64,000 nt of DNA from Agapetus fuscipes (GCA_951799405.1 OX637338.1:1922001-1986000), one strand, 5' to 3'; positions 9,425 through 18,560 are shown, numbered from the stretch's first letter. Notes: generated by a model not told the origin, from the letters alone. A program made the numbers and translations.

Positions 9425-9590
9425 GTTCTATGTGAGAACGACACAATGACAAAACGACACATGATGGAACGACACATGGCATAACAACACATGACAGAAC
9501 GACACATGACAAAACAACGCATGACAGAACATCACAATTACAAAAAATCACAAGACAAAACATCACATGATAAAATATCACATACTTTAA
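9425..9590. repeat. Minisatellite, ~15-bp unit (complement of TGTCGTTCTGTCATG)
   Basis: Degenerate tandem copies of ACGACACATGACAGA with drift to ACATCACATGATAAA. The same unit builds the inverted arms at 54735-55465. Overlapping translations rich in Val-Leu-Ser-Cys are artefacts of the repeat. Confidence 0.75.
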
Positions 9591-9603
9591 ACAGATCATA
9601 CCA

Positions 9604-9922
9604 TTTTTTTTCAAATAAATCCTGTGCGGGAAACTCCCTAGATTCTAGAGACACTAGGGGTCTATGACACTTGTTGTAGTGCCGCAGAGGTGTATGAGCT
9701 TGGTCGTCCCTACAAAGCGCCAATACTCAAGCAAGACCCAGTTGCTGTAAGGCTGGATGGACCTTTGGTGACCGGTCATTGGTAAAGGCTTATGAATTTT
9801 TCAACCCAGCGAAGAGCAAATTTGAAAATATAAATGATATATTTTTTGTGCTCCGCCGGGATTCGAACCCACAACCTTCCCATTCAGAGCCCGCAGTATT
9901 ACCACTGAGCTACGGACCGGTC
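9604..9922 (-). repeat. SINE-B with type-2 tail
   Basis: On the minus strand it has the head GACCGGTCCGTAGCTCAGTGG, B box GGGTTCGAATCCC, and the same 3' module as the copy at 4663 (ACACCTCTGCGGCACTACAA and TCCCGCACAGGATTT plus A-rich end). It supports two retrotransposed SINE-B subfamilies that differ in the 3' tail. Confidence 0.8.
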
Positions 9923-10073
9923 ACTAAGCCATTAACGGTAGTGCATAAAAAGCAACACAACAAACGCTCCTTTGTATTCACCCTACCCCATATAATAATC
10001 CACGTCCCCCCTCTCCCTCGTCCACACTCGCCCCGCACGAGCCCCCGCCTTTCTAATAATACGTTATGATCCA

Positions 10074-10147
10074 TGACGTCACGCGGCCCGAGGTGTGCCC
10101 GTGACGTCAATGCACGTCACGGACCTACCTCTAGAGCGATGACGTCA
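10074..10147. promoter_or_regulatory. Cluster of three CRE palindromes
   Basis: TGACGTCA occurs at 10074-10081, 10102-10109 and 10140-10147, with TGCACGTCACGG between, in a GC-rich patch. A TATAGG-like sequence is at about 10161. No coding exon recognised nearby. Confidence 0.35.
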
Positions 10148-10477
10148 CAAAACGTGTTGGTATAGGACTCGCAGAAAGCTGTACCGGGAAACGTCTGAAA
10201 TTAATTTCTACTATCCGGGAAGCGTATCAATGGAAACAAAAGTGTGAGAAATCTGAGTCTTGAAAGAAACGTCTAGGTTTGTGGAAATGCGAATGACGTA
10301 TTTATTTTTATACGTATTTTTAACATCGATCGATATATGCGTAGTGCAGTATAATGCTGTTGCGAACTTCGAGTACCTACAGGCGCTCGTACACACATAG
10401 GTACATCAAAATGACTACACACACCAATGCACGTAGTATGGAATCATCTAGGTAGTGCACGTAAATATGTTATAACT

Positions 10478-10720
10478 ATAATAATAATAATAAAAGCTTT
10501 ATTCCAGCCCTGTCACGCGGAGGGTGCAATACGTGACCAGCCATATAAAAATAAATACATTGATCGAAAAATACATTTATGAAAATAGAAACTGAGAAAG
10601 AAAATATACACAGAGAAAGATAATTGCATTAAAAGAAAATAAACATTGATCGAAAGAAACATAGGAAAAAAGAAAATATAAATATATGACAGCGGGGAGA
10701 TGAAGAATGCGTTGTGGCGG
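10478..10720 (-). repeat. Probable LINE 3' end of an unassigned family
   Basis: On the minus strand, GGTCACGTATTGCACCCTCC and GGGCTGGAATAAAGCTTTT precede a TTA microsatellite. The layout (A-rich 3' UTR, AATAAA, short tandem tail) suits a 5'-truncated LINE. No ORF remains. Confidence 0.35.
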
Positions 10721-10723
10721 AAA

Positions 10724-12245
10724 ATAATAATAATAATAACAGGCTGATTTATTTTAAATTACACATGATAAGAGAGCGCCGTTTTTGTGTGTGTCACACC
10801 TCAAGGGCCCTCTCCGATCATGGATAAGACTTTCTAAACAAGTGTGCCTTGAGTGCTCCTCGAAATACACCCACAGATTTGGAGTTCTTCACTCCGGGTG
10901 GCAGTCTGTTCCACTCCACCGGCCCCGCAACACGGAAAGCGCGGTCTCCGAAGTTTGTACGAATCTGACGGCGCGGCTGAACCAAATTGACTACTCCATC
11001 ACCCGCAGATCTGAGTGTCTGCCTCCTAACACCCATTTCAACAGGTGAAATCATATCAGCCAGATAAGGTGGGGCCAAGCCATTGATGGCTTTATATACC
11101 ATTAAACAAACACGGAAGACCACCCTCTCCGGGAAACGAAGCCAATGAAGTTTTTTTAACAGCGGGGTGATGTGAGCGAATTTGGGAATCCCGAATATGA
11201 GTCTTGCTGCCGAATTCAACACAGATTGAAAGCGATTAAACTGTTTCTTCGGCTGACCACTATAAAGCGTCGAGCAATAGTCAATCCGAGACATCACAAA
11301 CGCACTCACCAAGGTCTTAACCGCATCTGACGGTAGACATTTTCTTATTGCCTTTATTTGGCGAAGCGAAAAAAAAGAAGAAGCTATTGTGGCATCTATT
11401 TGCCTATCCAGTGTCAGGTTACGATCCAGTAAGACTCCTAGAAGTCTTACCGAATCAGAAGGCTGGATAAGCTTACCTCCTATGGAGAGTGGTACTCTAT
11501 TCACCAGAAGGTGGTCACGCCTCGATGTGGCTGCCCAGAGTATCTCCGTCTTATCCATGTTTAAGATTAGGCCATTGTTCCTCATCCACCCACCGACCTC
11601 CGCGATACACCCAGAGACCCTGCAACTGAGGTCCTCAGCCATGTCTGGCCGAGAATGAGAGTATATTTGCCAGTCATCTGCATATGAGTGTGCGATGAGG
11701 CCCCATTTTTCAACAATACTCTCAATCTCAGCAGTATACAATATGAAAAGGATCGGACCCAGCACAGAGCCCTGTGGGACCCCGGAAGACAGCGAGTAGG
11801 TAGGTGAAACACTATCACAAATACGCACCGCCTGTCTGCGCTCCACCAGATAGGAAGAAAACCACGCCAAAGCCCCTCCGGTCAAACCAAATGACACCTC
11901 CAATCTCTCAATAAGAATTGGGTGACTTACTGTGTCAAAGGCCGCACTCATATCAAGAAGCGCCAGTAAGGCTAGATTACCACACTCCACAGCTGATATC
12001 ATATCCAATACAAGCATGAGCATACCGGTTTCTGTTGAGTGATATTTCCGGTATGCAGCAAAAACCTGTGCTAACGGTTTAACAAAAGCATCAAATCCCT
12101 GTTGTGAGCTGCAGTATCTCAGTCTTCTGGTGATGGAATAGTCCACAAATTGGGAGAAAGATCTCTCCGTTCTACTATATAAGAGGTCAAATTTGTAGGA
12201 CAAGAGGCAGTTGCAAATATGCACTTGGCTTGATAACGCATACAC
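10724..12245 (-). mobile_element. CR1/L2-like LINE, 5'-truncated copy
   Basis: The element runs right to left and ends in a TTA/TTG microsatellite tail at 10724-10740. Its 3' UTR contains CCCTTGAGGTGTGACACACA and AAAACGGCGCTCTC, which is also the tail of SINE-B. It lacks the endonuclease and the start of RT. Other copies of the family are at 33456-34062 and 40169-40612. Confidence 0.85.
10818..12245 (-). CDS. LINE reverse transcriptase (CR1/L2-like), N-terminally truncated
   Basis: The 475-codon open frame encodes the RT of a non-LTR retrotransposon, which copies element RNA at a nicked chromosomal target. Visible motifs: A-F-D at residues 102-104, G-V-P-Q-G-S at 155-160 and the catalytic Y-A-D-D at 188-191. 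A C-terminal domain follows, with R-I-D-Y-C-S-T-L, A-A-R-L-I-F and H-W-L-R-F. The endonuclease and RT fingers are missing, and about the first 50 residues look degraded, so the copy is not autonomous. The first codon is not a true start. A family member must supply activity in trans for SINE-B, which shares its 3' end. Confidence 0.85.
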   Translation of the reverse strand: MYALSSQVHICNCLLSYKFDLLYSRTERSFSQFVDYSITRRLRYCSSQQGFDAFVKPLAQVFAAYRKYHSTETGMLMLVLDMISAVECGNLALLALLDMSAAFDTVSHPILIERLEVSFGLTGGALAWFSSYLVERRQAVRICDSVSPTYSLSSGVPQGSVLGPILFILYTAEIESIVEKWGLIAHSYADDWQIYSHSRPDMAEDLSCRVSGCIAEVGGWMRNNGLILNMDKTEILWAATSRRDHLLVNRVPLSIGGKLIQPSDSVRLLGVLLDRNLTLDRQIDATIASSFFSLRQIKAIRKCLPSDAVKTLVSAFVMSRIDYCSTLYSGQPKKQFNRFQSVLNSAARLIFGIPKFAHITPLLKKLHWLRFPERVVFRVCLMVYKAINGLAPPYLADMISPVEMGVRRQTLRSAGDGVVNLVQPRRQIRTNFGDRAFRVAGPVEWNRLPPGVKNSKSVGVFRGALKAHLFRKSYP

Positions 12246-12569
12246 CAGTGATTCTCAAGTGTGAAATAAATTGTAGGTACTACATTGTAAAACAAAAATT
12301 GAAAAATAAATACATTAAAATAAATATTTTTTAAATTGAAAAGAATCCAACAAAGAACGTAACAATACGTCTGTTTCTTCCCATAGTAAGAAATGTGCCT
12401 TGAGCACACAATAGGTAAACAACAACAAAAGTGAGACATGAGATATTAACGTCATATGTCAAAGAGAGACATGAACATGACGGTTGCCTGGAAACTGATT
12501 ACAATGTTACAATTTATTCCGGGTTCGTTTATCATAAAATAACAATAAATTTATTTTACAGCTTGGTAT

Positions 12570-12698
12570 ATTATAGGTTGGTATAAGGCTGACCACCCAT
12601 ACTGTAAAAAAAAAGTTCACTTTGCCAATTTCACCCCACTTGTTTCAGGGAAAGACGGTAAAAGTTGCACGGCTTATGTTCATTTGAGGCTTGTACAT
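12570..12698 (+). repeat. Rep-1, 3'-truncated copy
   Basis: TATAGGTTGGTATAAGGCTG through GTTGCACGGCTTATGTTC, then lost. An RTE-like LINE fragment follows. Confidence 0.7.
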
Positions 12699-12754
12699 AT
12701 ATTATAATGCCTACTGGAATATTTTGTTTTTATTCTTCTTCTCCTGTTCCAATC

Positions 12755-13159
12755 CTAGGATTGGTTTGCAGCAATATCTTTTACTCTTGTTCTCCATTCC
12801 TCCCTGTCTTGTGCGGCTCTTTTTAGGTCTGCATATGTTGAGCAGCGCACGTCCACCAGCAGGTCCTCCAGGTACTCTTGGCGTGGTCGTGCCCTAGAGT
12901 TGGTCCTCTCGGTCATCCCCTCCATTATGGCATGCAAGAGACCTTCTTGTCGCATTACATGGCCGATCCATCTTGCACGCCTTTCGGACAAAGTCCTGAG
13001 CAGGTGCCTTCCTCCTTCGATTCTCTGGAGAACCTCCTCATTTGTGGTGTGGTCTCTCCAGGAAATTCCTAGAAGCCTTCTATACGACCACATCTCGAAA
13101 GCCTCTAGTCTTCGTTTATCCCTTTTGGATAGGCACCATGTCTCGCAGCCGTACATCAA
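12755..13159 (-). pseudogene. RTE-like LINE, C-terminal ORF fragment
   Basis: The 134-residue translation starts M-Y-G-C-E-T-W-C-L-S and contains R-R-L-L-G-I-S-W-R-D, R-W-I-G-H-V-M-R and D-R-E-E-W-R-T-R-V before the stop. This is the C-terminal part of an RTE-type endonuclease-reverse transcriptase ORF. RT catalytic motifs are absent. It lies between a plus-strand and a minus-strand Rep-1 copy, suggesting nested or sequential insertions. Confidence 0.75.
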
Positions 13160-13190
13160 AATACTCCATACATATGTTTTGATGAGGAGT

Positions 13191-13453
13191 TTAATCTAAT
13201 CTAATCTAAGCTGCAAGGATATATACCATACAAGATATATATTAAATGCATTCCCACAAGCAGACATGTATAATTTCGCACTAACACACGCCGCATGTGG
13301 ACCTACATTATAAGAACCCACCTTAAATGAACATAAGCCCTGCAACTCTTGCCGTCCTTCCCTGAAACAGGGGTGACATTGGCAAAGTGAACCAATTTTT
13401 TATATTATGGGTGGTCAGCCGCATAACAACCTATAGGTCAAGGAACATACATG
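13191..13453 (-). repeat. Rep-1, full-length copy with TTAGA tail
   Basis: Reversed tail TTTAATCTAATCTAATCTAAGC, full core, and a right end CCTATAGGTCAAGGAACATAC. It continues into a few bases (CATGACAAATGACA) that also precede Rep-1 in LINE-linked copies. Confidence 0.85.
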
Positions 13454-13888
13454 ACAAATGACACGAGGAGTAGTCTCTGTTTTTATTAAAAAAGCTAAAA
13501 TATCTGAGAATCTCTCTCTAACAATTGTGTATGCATTATATTATCATATTTATTCAAACGTCCCGTTTCATGTTAACCCTGAAATTTTCGCCTGTCCCAT
13601 ACAAAATGTATGGAGCAAGGTTTCAGCGTCGGGTCAGTGATGTAATCAATAGTTGAAGGTGTGCTGCTGCGCATGCGCCGCCACCTGACACCTGCCCGAG
13701 TGTTTTCATTCACTTGCAGCCATGTATCGATTTCCACCGACCATATGACGTATTAACTACCTAACAATACCTCGAGTATAAACCACAACTATGTATGTAA
13801 GTTAACGAGTCTCCTAGTTCTGAATTTTTTGTATGCAAATGAGATAGCACTCCTATATTTTTTTAAACTAGATTTCTTCTTCTTTTGC

Positions 13889-14420
13889 GATCGGTCCGTA
13901 TTTTAGTAGTTAACACTACAGACTCGTAACCTGAAGGACGTGAGTTTGATTCCACATGGAGCACAATAAAATAACCATTTAATTTTTGGGTAGAAGAATT
14001 CATATGCTTTTCCCAAAGACCGGTCACAAAATGTCCATTCAGCATTACAGCAACTGGGTCGTGCTCGTGATATTAGGATGATTTATTTGGTAAGCTCTGT
14101 TTTCGTGTGAATCATACCTCAAGAGGCCTCTTCGTCAATATTGAAGGCGCAGAATCTCGACCAAGACCCATTTGCTGTAAAGCTGGATAGACCTTTGATG
14201 ACCGGTCTTTGGTGAAGGTAAATGAATTTTCAACCCAGCAAAGAGCATATTTGAAAATATAAATGGTATGTTTTAAGCGCTCCGCCGGGATTCGAACCAA
14301 CGACCTTCCATTTACGAGTCCTACGACCTATCCACTAGACTACAGAACGGTCAGAGATTATTGTAGAGGACTCTTGAGGTGTGATTCACACAAAAACAGC
14401 GCTCACCAAATAAATCATGT
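13889..14420 (+). repeat. SINE-B, plus-strand copy split by another SINE-B
   Basis: The head (GATCGGTCCGTATTTTAGTAG, B-box relative GAGTTTGATTCC) and body run to about 14068. The 3' tail resumes at 14354-14420 with GGACTCTTGAGGTGTGATTC and CAGCGCTCACCAAATAAATC. A minus-strand SINE-B occupies the gap. Confidence 0.65.
14069..14353 (-). repeat. SINE-B, minus-strand copy nested in a SINE-B
   Basis: It opens with the reversed tail TATTAGGATGATTTATTTGG and ATCATACCTCAAGAGGCC and ends with the reversed head GACTACAGAACGGTC. The B box reads GGGATTCGAACC on the plus strand. It carries the CR1/L2-like tail. Confidence 0.75.
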
Positions 14421-14894
14421 TTGTTTTTATTTATTACACATTTTTTAATTTTTTTCTTATCAATCGGACACGGAAACAAAAATATTGTTTATGTTTTTCT
14501 GTTCATTTAAGTGGAAAAAAGAGATTTCTCTGTTACGTATTTTTTGACGATAATTCAACGTACCTACTTCCCTGTCACTTCTGTTTACTTAGAATTGTTT
14601 ACGTTTCTCAGGTACAAAAATTAACGAATAAAATATTTATTTTATTTGTCAGCGTACTCATGTTTCATTCCATTTCCCTGAATGAAAAATTATTGAGAAG
14701 AATTTCAAAACATATTTTTCCCCCTTTTACGTAAACCATAAACATGTTTTCATGATACCAAAGGGAATATTGTGTTGTCTGTTGAACGAAGATGTCTACT
14801 TTATTTATTTCAATGTGAGCTATTTTTTTTTTTCAGAAAAATATATTTGTTGTTTTGGAAAAGTAGAAATCTTTCATGTAAAAGACCCACAATA
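14421..14894. other. AT-rich interval, nothing recognised
   Basis: No repeat terminus. A 105-codon plus-strand frame here has the composition of random AT-rich DNA and no domain that I recognise. Confidence 0.4.
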
Positions 14895-14898
14895 ATAT

Positions 14899-15372
14899 TG
14901 TTATGTAAATATAAATATTGAAATAAGTATGGGTAGTTATAGTTATAAGAATCCTCAAAAGTATTGGTAGGTAAGATCGATAATTATGTATAAGTGTAGA
15001 ATTCTCTAGGCTAAGTAGGTATTTGTTATAATTATAGGAATACTGTATTGCATTGGTAGGTAGGATTTTGGTTGTGTCTAGGTAGTACGTGAAACATCGA
15101 GAAGTAATAATTACTCTGGAACCGTCTAGCAACTTTGGTTCTAGATCATACTGCTCTACAGAGTATAAAGGTGCGAATGGCCTGCAGAGCGGGCCAGTAT
15201 CATAGAGACTTACAAACACATCGAAGTCATCTGATCAGTGAACCAAAACCAAGTGGAATAATCGAGAAAGTAGTGTGAAAATAAATTTTGTAACTGTGTA
15301 AAATAAATAACTATTGAAGAAGACCTGTGTATTTTTTTAATTTGAAGACAATTGAACCCTAATTTCGTACCA
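14899..15372 (+). repeat. 5' LTR of the Gypsy derivative
   Basis: Starts TGTTATG and ends TACCA (TAACA in the 3' LTR). A TATAAA box is at 15164-15169, with GCCAGTATCATAGAGAC about 30-50 bp downstream as the probable start region. AATAAA motifs near 15280-15305 could signal polyadenylation. Minus-strand ORFs over the LTR are fortuitous, since they recur identically in each LTR. Confidence 0.95.
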
Positions 15373-15374
15373 AT

Positions 15375-15389
15375 TGGCGTCAGGTGCGG
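15375..15389 (+). other. Primer-binding site
   Basis: TGGCGTCAGGTGCGG lies two bases inside the 5' LTR. It opens with TGG, complementary to the CCA end of a tRNA, and resembles tRNA-Leu-type PBS sequences. The tRNA identity is not certain. Confidence 0.7.
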
Positions 15390-15584
15390 AATTGTCAAGA
15401 AAAATTAAGATCTTCTGTCTAAAAAATAAATAAAATAAATTAAATAGTGTTAAAATGAACTTTATTCAAATTGAACTTTGTGTGAACTGACTTTTGTGAA
15501 AACAAGTGTTTAAATAAATTTTTGTTAAAAGAAAAGACGCAAAAGCAAGTTGCTTATAAATTCTGGAACATCATATGAACATCA

Positions 15585-17210
15585 TACTGGATCAACTGCA
15601 GCGAAGACGTCAAAGATTGGTGTCGAAAATGTGTAACCTGTGCAACGGCCAATGGACCGCAAAGGAAAAGGCGAGCACCAATGCGTCAGTACAATGTTGG
15701 CAGCCCCTTTGAAAGAATTGCCATCGACATAGCTGGCCCATTTCCTACAACTGAGAAGGGTAACAAGTACATCATGGTGGTGATGGATTACTTCAGCAAG
15801 TGGGTGGAAGCTTACTCAATCCCTAACCAAGAGGCCGTAACCGTGACTGAAGTTCTAGTTACCGAATTTATCAGCAGGTTTGGCGTACCCCTGGAATTAC
15901 ATTCTGATCAGGGAAGGAACTTTGAAGCTGCTATCTTCCAGCAAATGTGTGAGCGGCTAGGGATCTACAAGACCAGGACCACTGCGCTACATCCACAGTC
16001 TGATGGAATGGTGGAAAGGATGAACCGTACCGTGGGGAGGTACTTAGCCAAAGTAGTGTCCAGCCATCAGCGGGACTGGGACCGACATCTGCCTTTGTTC
16101 TTATTGGCTTACCGGTCGGCTGTTCAGGAAACGACGAAGAAGACTCCCAGCAGCATACTGTTTGGGCGAGAAATGCGACTTCCTTGTGATCTCAAATTTG
16201 GCTGCAAACCAGGTGAAGACCTAGCCGGAGAAGACTATGTGACAGACCTTCGCAGGAGGCTGGATGACATCCATGATCAGGTCCGCATGAACATCGGGGA
16301 AGCCAGCGATCAAATGAAGGAGCGCTATGACACCAGAGCTGACAGCATGGGGTACAAAGCTGGTGACTGGGTGTGGCTTTTTGACCCCAAGAGGCGCCAA
16401 GGATACTGTCCGAAACTTCAGCGTTCCTGGGACGGGCCGTACGAGATCTTGGAGCGCATCAACGATGTGGTCTACCGCATAAAAAAGAGACCAAACGGAA
16501 AACCAAGGGTCGTGCACTACAATCGCCTCTCACCATACCTAGGCGATAATGATGACCAACCAGCCCAAAAAGTACGACAGTGCGTCGCATCCGAAAGATC
16601 ACCAGCCTTTGAGACGTTTTGGGAGAACGCGAAGGCAGGGCAGAAGTTTCGCCATGGAGTGACCACAGAAGTCCACAAGGACTTATTTGAGGTCACTAGG
16701 GACCACACACTGGCATGCAGTGTACCGGAAGATCTAGATATGTCTAGAGGAATTGCACGGGTCTTCCGATACAAATTCGGAGAACCGCAACCCTCGAGCA
16801 GCCCGCAAGGAAGAGCTCTGAGACTACCGAAGGGGCGTCAACAAGCATACTGCCTGGTTGTCCCGGATTCCAGCAACCTGGAAGAGGACTACAAGGCATT
16901 GTGGGACGGCCTTGTTGAGCTGCGTGACTACATGTTGGAAGATCAGCAGGCGCGTCTGGCAATACCGAAGATGGGTGGCGGCCGCGCTAATCGAGACTGG
17001 CGGATAATCCGGAGTATGATTGAAGCAGTGTTCTCGGGAGTCGGCATCAGCGTCAAGGTGTGCTGCGAGCAAGCGCAGCCGAGAGCCAGTGGGGAGAAAT
17101 CCGTGGACTGCCACTTCTTCCTGACCACAGGGTGTCGACGTGGATCAGCATGCCCCTACCTACACAGAGTCAAGACTGTTCCGGGACGAAACAGTCTAGG
17201 TGGGGGGTAG
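15585..17210 (+). CDS. pol: Gypsy Pol remnant: integrase core, GPY/F module, macrodomain-like segment, CCCH zinc finger
   Basis: The frame is open from 15585, with the first Met at 15681 (residue 1 here). The catalytic triad D16, D76, E112 has DD35E spacing. W-D-G-P-Y (250-254) to H-Y-N-R-L-S-P-Y (279-286) is the GPY/F module. Residues 333-461 then read like an OARD1/TARG1-type macrodomain: D-L-F (334-336), R-G-I-A-R-V-F (356-362), K-F-G (365-367), Y-C-L-V-V (390-394) and I-P-K-M-G-G-G (428-434). Residues 477-495 form C-x7-C-x5-C-x3-H. The stop abuts the 3' LTR. The integrase zinc-binding half (HHCC) is largely lost by the internal deletion, so activity is unlikely. The tail is outside standard Gypsy Pol and could mediate ADP-ribose or RNA binding, which is inference. 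Confidence 0.93.
   Translation, partial: YWINCSEDVKDWCRKCVTCATANGPQRKRRAPMRQYNVGSPFERIAIDIAGPFPTTEKGNKYIMVVMDYFSKWVEAYSIPNQEAVTVTEVLVTEFISRFGVPLELHSDQGRNFEAAIFQQMCERLGIYKTRTTALHPQSDGMVERMNRTVGRYLAKVVSSHQRDWDRHLPLFLLAYRSAVQETTKKTPSSILFGREMRLPCDLKFGCKPGEDLAGEDYVTDLRRRLDDIHDQVRMNIGEASDQMKERYDTRADSMGYKAGDWVWLFDPKRRQGYCPKLQRSWDGPYEILERINDVVYRIKKRPNGKPRVVHYNRLSPYLGDNDDQPAQKVRQCVASERSPAFETFWENAKAGQKFRHGVTTEVHKDLFEVTRDHTLACSVPEDLDMSRGIARVFRYKFGEPQPSSSPQGRALRLPKGRQQAYCLVVPDSSNLEEDYKALWDGLVELRDYMLEDQQARLAIPKMGGGRANRDWRIIRSMIEAVFSGVGISVKVCCEQAQPRASGEKSVDCHFFLTTGCRRGSACPYLHRVKTVPGRNSLGGG
17196..17210 (+). other. Polypurine tract
   Basis: CTAGGTGGGGGGTAG, immediately before the 3' LTR, is the expected plus-strand primer site. 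It overlaps the end of pol, whose stop codon TAG is its last three bases. Confidence 0.8.
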
Positions 17211-17684
17211 TGTTATGTAAATATAAATATTGAAATAAGTATGGGTAGTTATAGTTATAAGAATCCTCAAAAGTATTGGTAGGTAAGATCGATAATTATG
17301 TATAAGTGTAGAATTCTCTAGGCTAAGTAGGTATTTGTTATAATTATAGGAATACTGTATTGCATTGGTAGGTAGGATTTTGGTTGTGTCTAGGTAGTAC
17401 GTGAAACATCGAGAAGTAATAATTACTCTGGAACCGTCTAGCAACTTTGGTTCTAGATCATACTGCTCTACAGAGTATAAAGGTGCGAATGGCCTGCAGA
17501 GCGGGCCAGTATCATAGAGACTTACAAACACATCGAAGTCATCTGATCAGTGAACCAAAACCAAGTGGAATAATCGAGAAAGTAGTGTGAAAATAAATTT
17601 TGTAACTGTGTAAAATAAATAACTATTGAAGAAGACCTGTGTATTTTTTTAATTTGAAGACAATTGAACCCTAATTTCGTAACA
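17211..17684 (+). repeat. 3' LTR of the Gypsy derivative
   Basis: 474 bp, TGTTATG to GTAACA, near-identical to the 5' LTR, and followed by the ATAT target duplication. Confidence 0.95.
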
Positions 17685-17842
17685 ATATTTTGTTTGGTTT
17701 AAATGAAAAATATTTTTTCAGGACAAATAATTGAGATTTTTTTTTTGTTTGTTTGCTACCTTGGAAAGCTTATATTTTCGAGGAAAAAAGTCGTTTAATA
17801 AAATATATCTATTGTAATTAGCTAAATTATTTTTTGTAATTA

Positions 17843-18067
17843 CTTGACTTATAGGTTGGTATGAGGCTGACCACCCATACTATAAAAATGGTTCACTTTG
17901 TCAGGGAAGGTCGGCAAAAGTTGTAGAGCTTATGTTCATTTGAGGTTTGAATTTTATTTGTAAGTACACATTCAGCATGTGTAAGCGCGAACCACACGTG
18001 TTTTTTTGTGGGCATGCATTTGAGAACTTTAAATGAATATATCATTGCAACTTAGATTATAGATTAT
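17843..18067 (+). repeat. Rep-1 copy with small internal deletion
   Basis: CTTGACTTATAGGTTGGTATG, a core missing most of CAATGTCACCCCTGTTT, and a tail CAACTTAGATTATAGATTA. Confidence 0.8.
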
Positions 18068-18428
18068 TATAATATTATAGAGCTTAATCTTTTACAACTT
18101 CTTTAATTTATCAATTTTTTTTGTTCAATAAACTAAATCGACCCTTTGCGTTTTATTTACTTTCAGTATAAAACATACATAATAAAAAAGCTGTGTGTTA
18201 TTCACAGAATAAAAAGATTTGAACCTAAAAAAAAACAGGACAACAAATAATTTAATTTACTTATTTTTTATAATTAAAAACCTCTTCAGTTATTATTATT
18301 AATCTAAATTCAAATTCCAAAAAGCAAAAATTCCATTAAGTTATTTATATCACCCATTCACATATAAGCAAAAATACTAATGATAGTAATTATCTAGCTC
18401 ACAGCATGATCTTTTCAGTTAAGCCTAC
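18068..18428. other. AT-rich interval, nothing recognised
   Basis: A/T-rich DNA without ORF or repeat boundary. Confidence 0.4.
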
Positions 18429-18431
18429 TAA

Positions 18432-18560
18432 GGCCCGGTATTTTCATCGTTAGCATAGCGACTTTATACTGAATGAGAAGGACGCACTTATGTCAATTGT
18501 GTAGGTAGATTTTTTTTATTAGTTTAAAGTCACATAAGCTAACGTTGAAAATACTGGACC
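18432..18560. mobile_element. PIF/Harbinger-like MITE, 129 bp, TAA target duplication
   Basis: Terminal inverted repeats GGCCCGGTATTTTCA and TGAAAATACTGGACC-type (about 24 bp, imperfect), flanked by TAA at 18429-18431 and 18561-18563. A 3-bp TWA duplication is typical of PIF/Harbinger. A second copy is at 24868-26102 with TTA. Confidence 0.75.

Larger units (their letters stand above)
14895..17688 (+). mobile_element. Ty3/Gypsy LTR retrotransposon, internal-deletion derivative, with ATAT target duplication
   Basis: Two 474-bp LTRs (14899-15372 and 17211-17684) flank about 1.84 kb. ATAT is repeated on both sides (14895-14898 and 17685-17688). By eye the LTRs differ only at the last bases of the 5' copy, so the insertion is recent. 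Compared with the copy at 58.6 kb, the internal region jumps from the leader (about 15580, corresponding to about 59310) into integrase (about 63650), losing roughly 4.3 kb: gag, protease, RT, RNase H and the integrase zinc-binding domain. It is non-autonomous. Confidence 0.95.

Noticed and set aside
14833..15219. 128-codon minus-strand frame, repeated at 17196-17531
   Set aside because: It lies antisense in the Gypsy LTR and recurs because the LTR recurs.
16517..17128. Several minus-strand frames across the Pol tail
   Set aside because: They are shadows of the plus-strand pol frame, which has clear domain content.
16677..17165. A host macrodomain gene carried as a separate gene inside the LTR element
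   Set aside because: The segment is in frame with integrase without an intervening stop and ends at the polypurine tract, so it is part of Pol.
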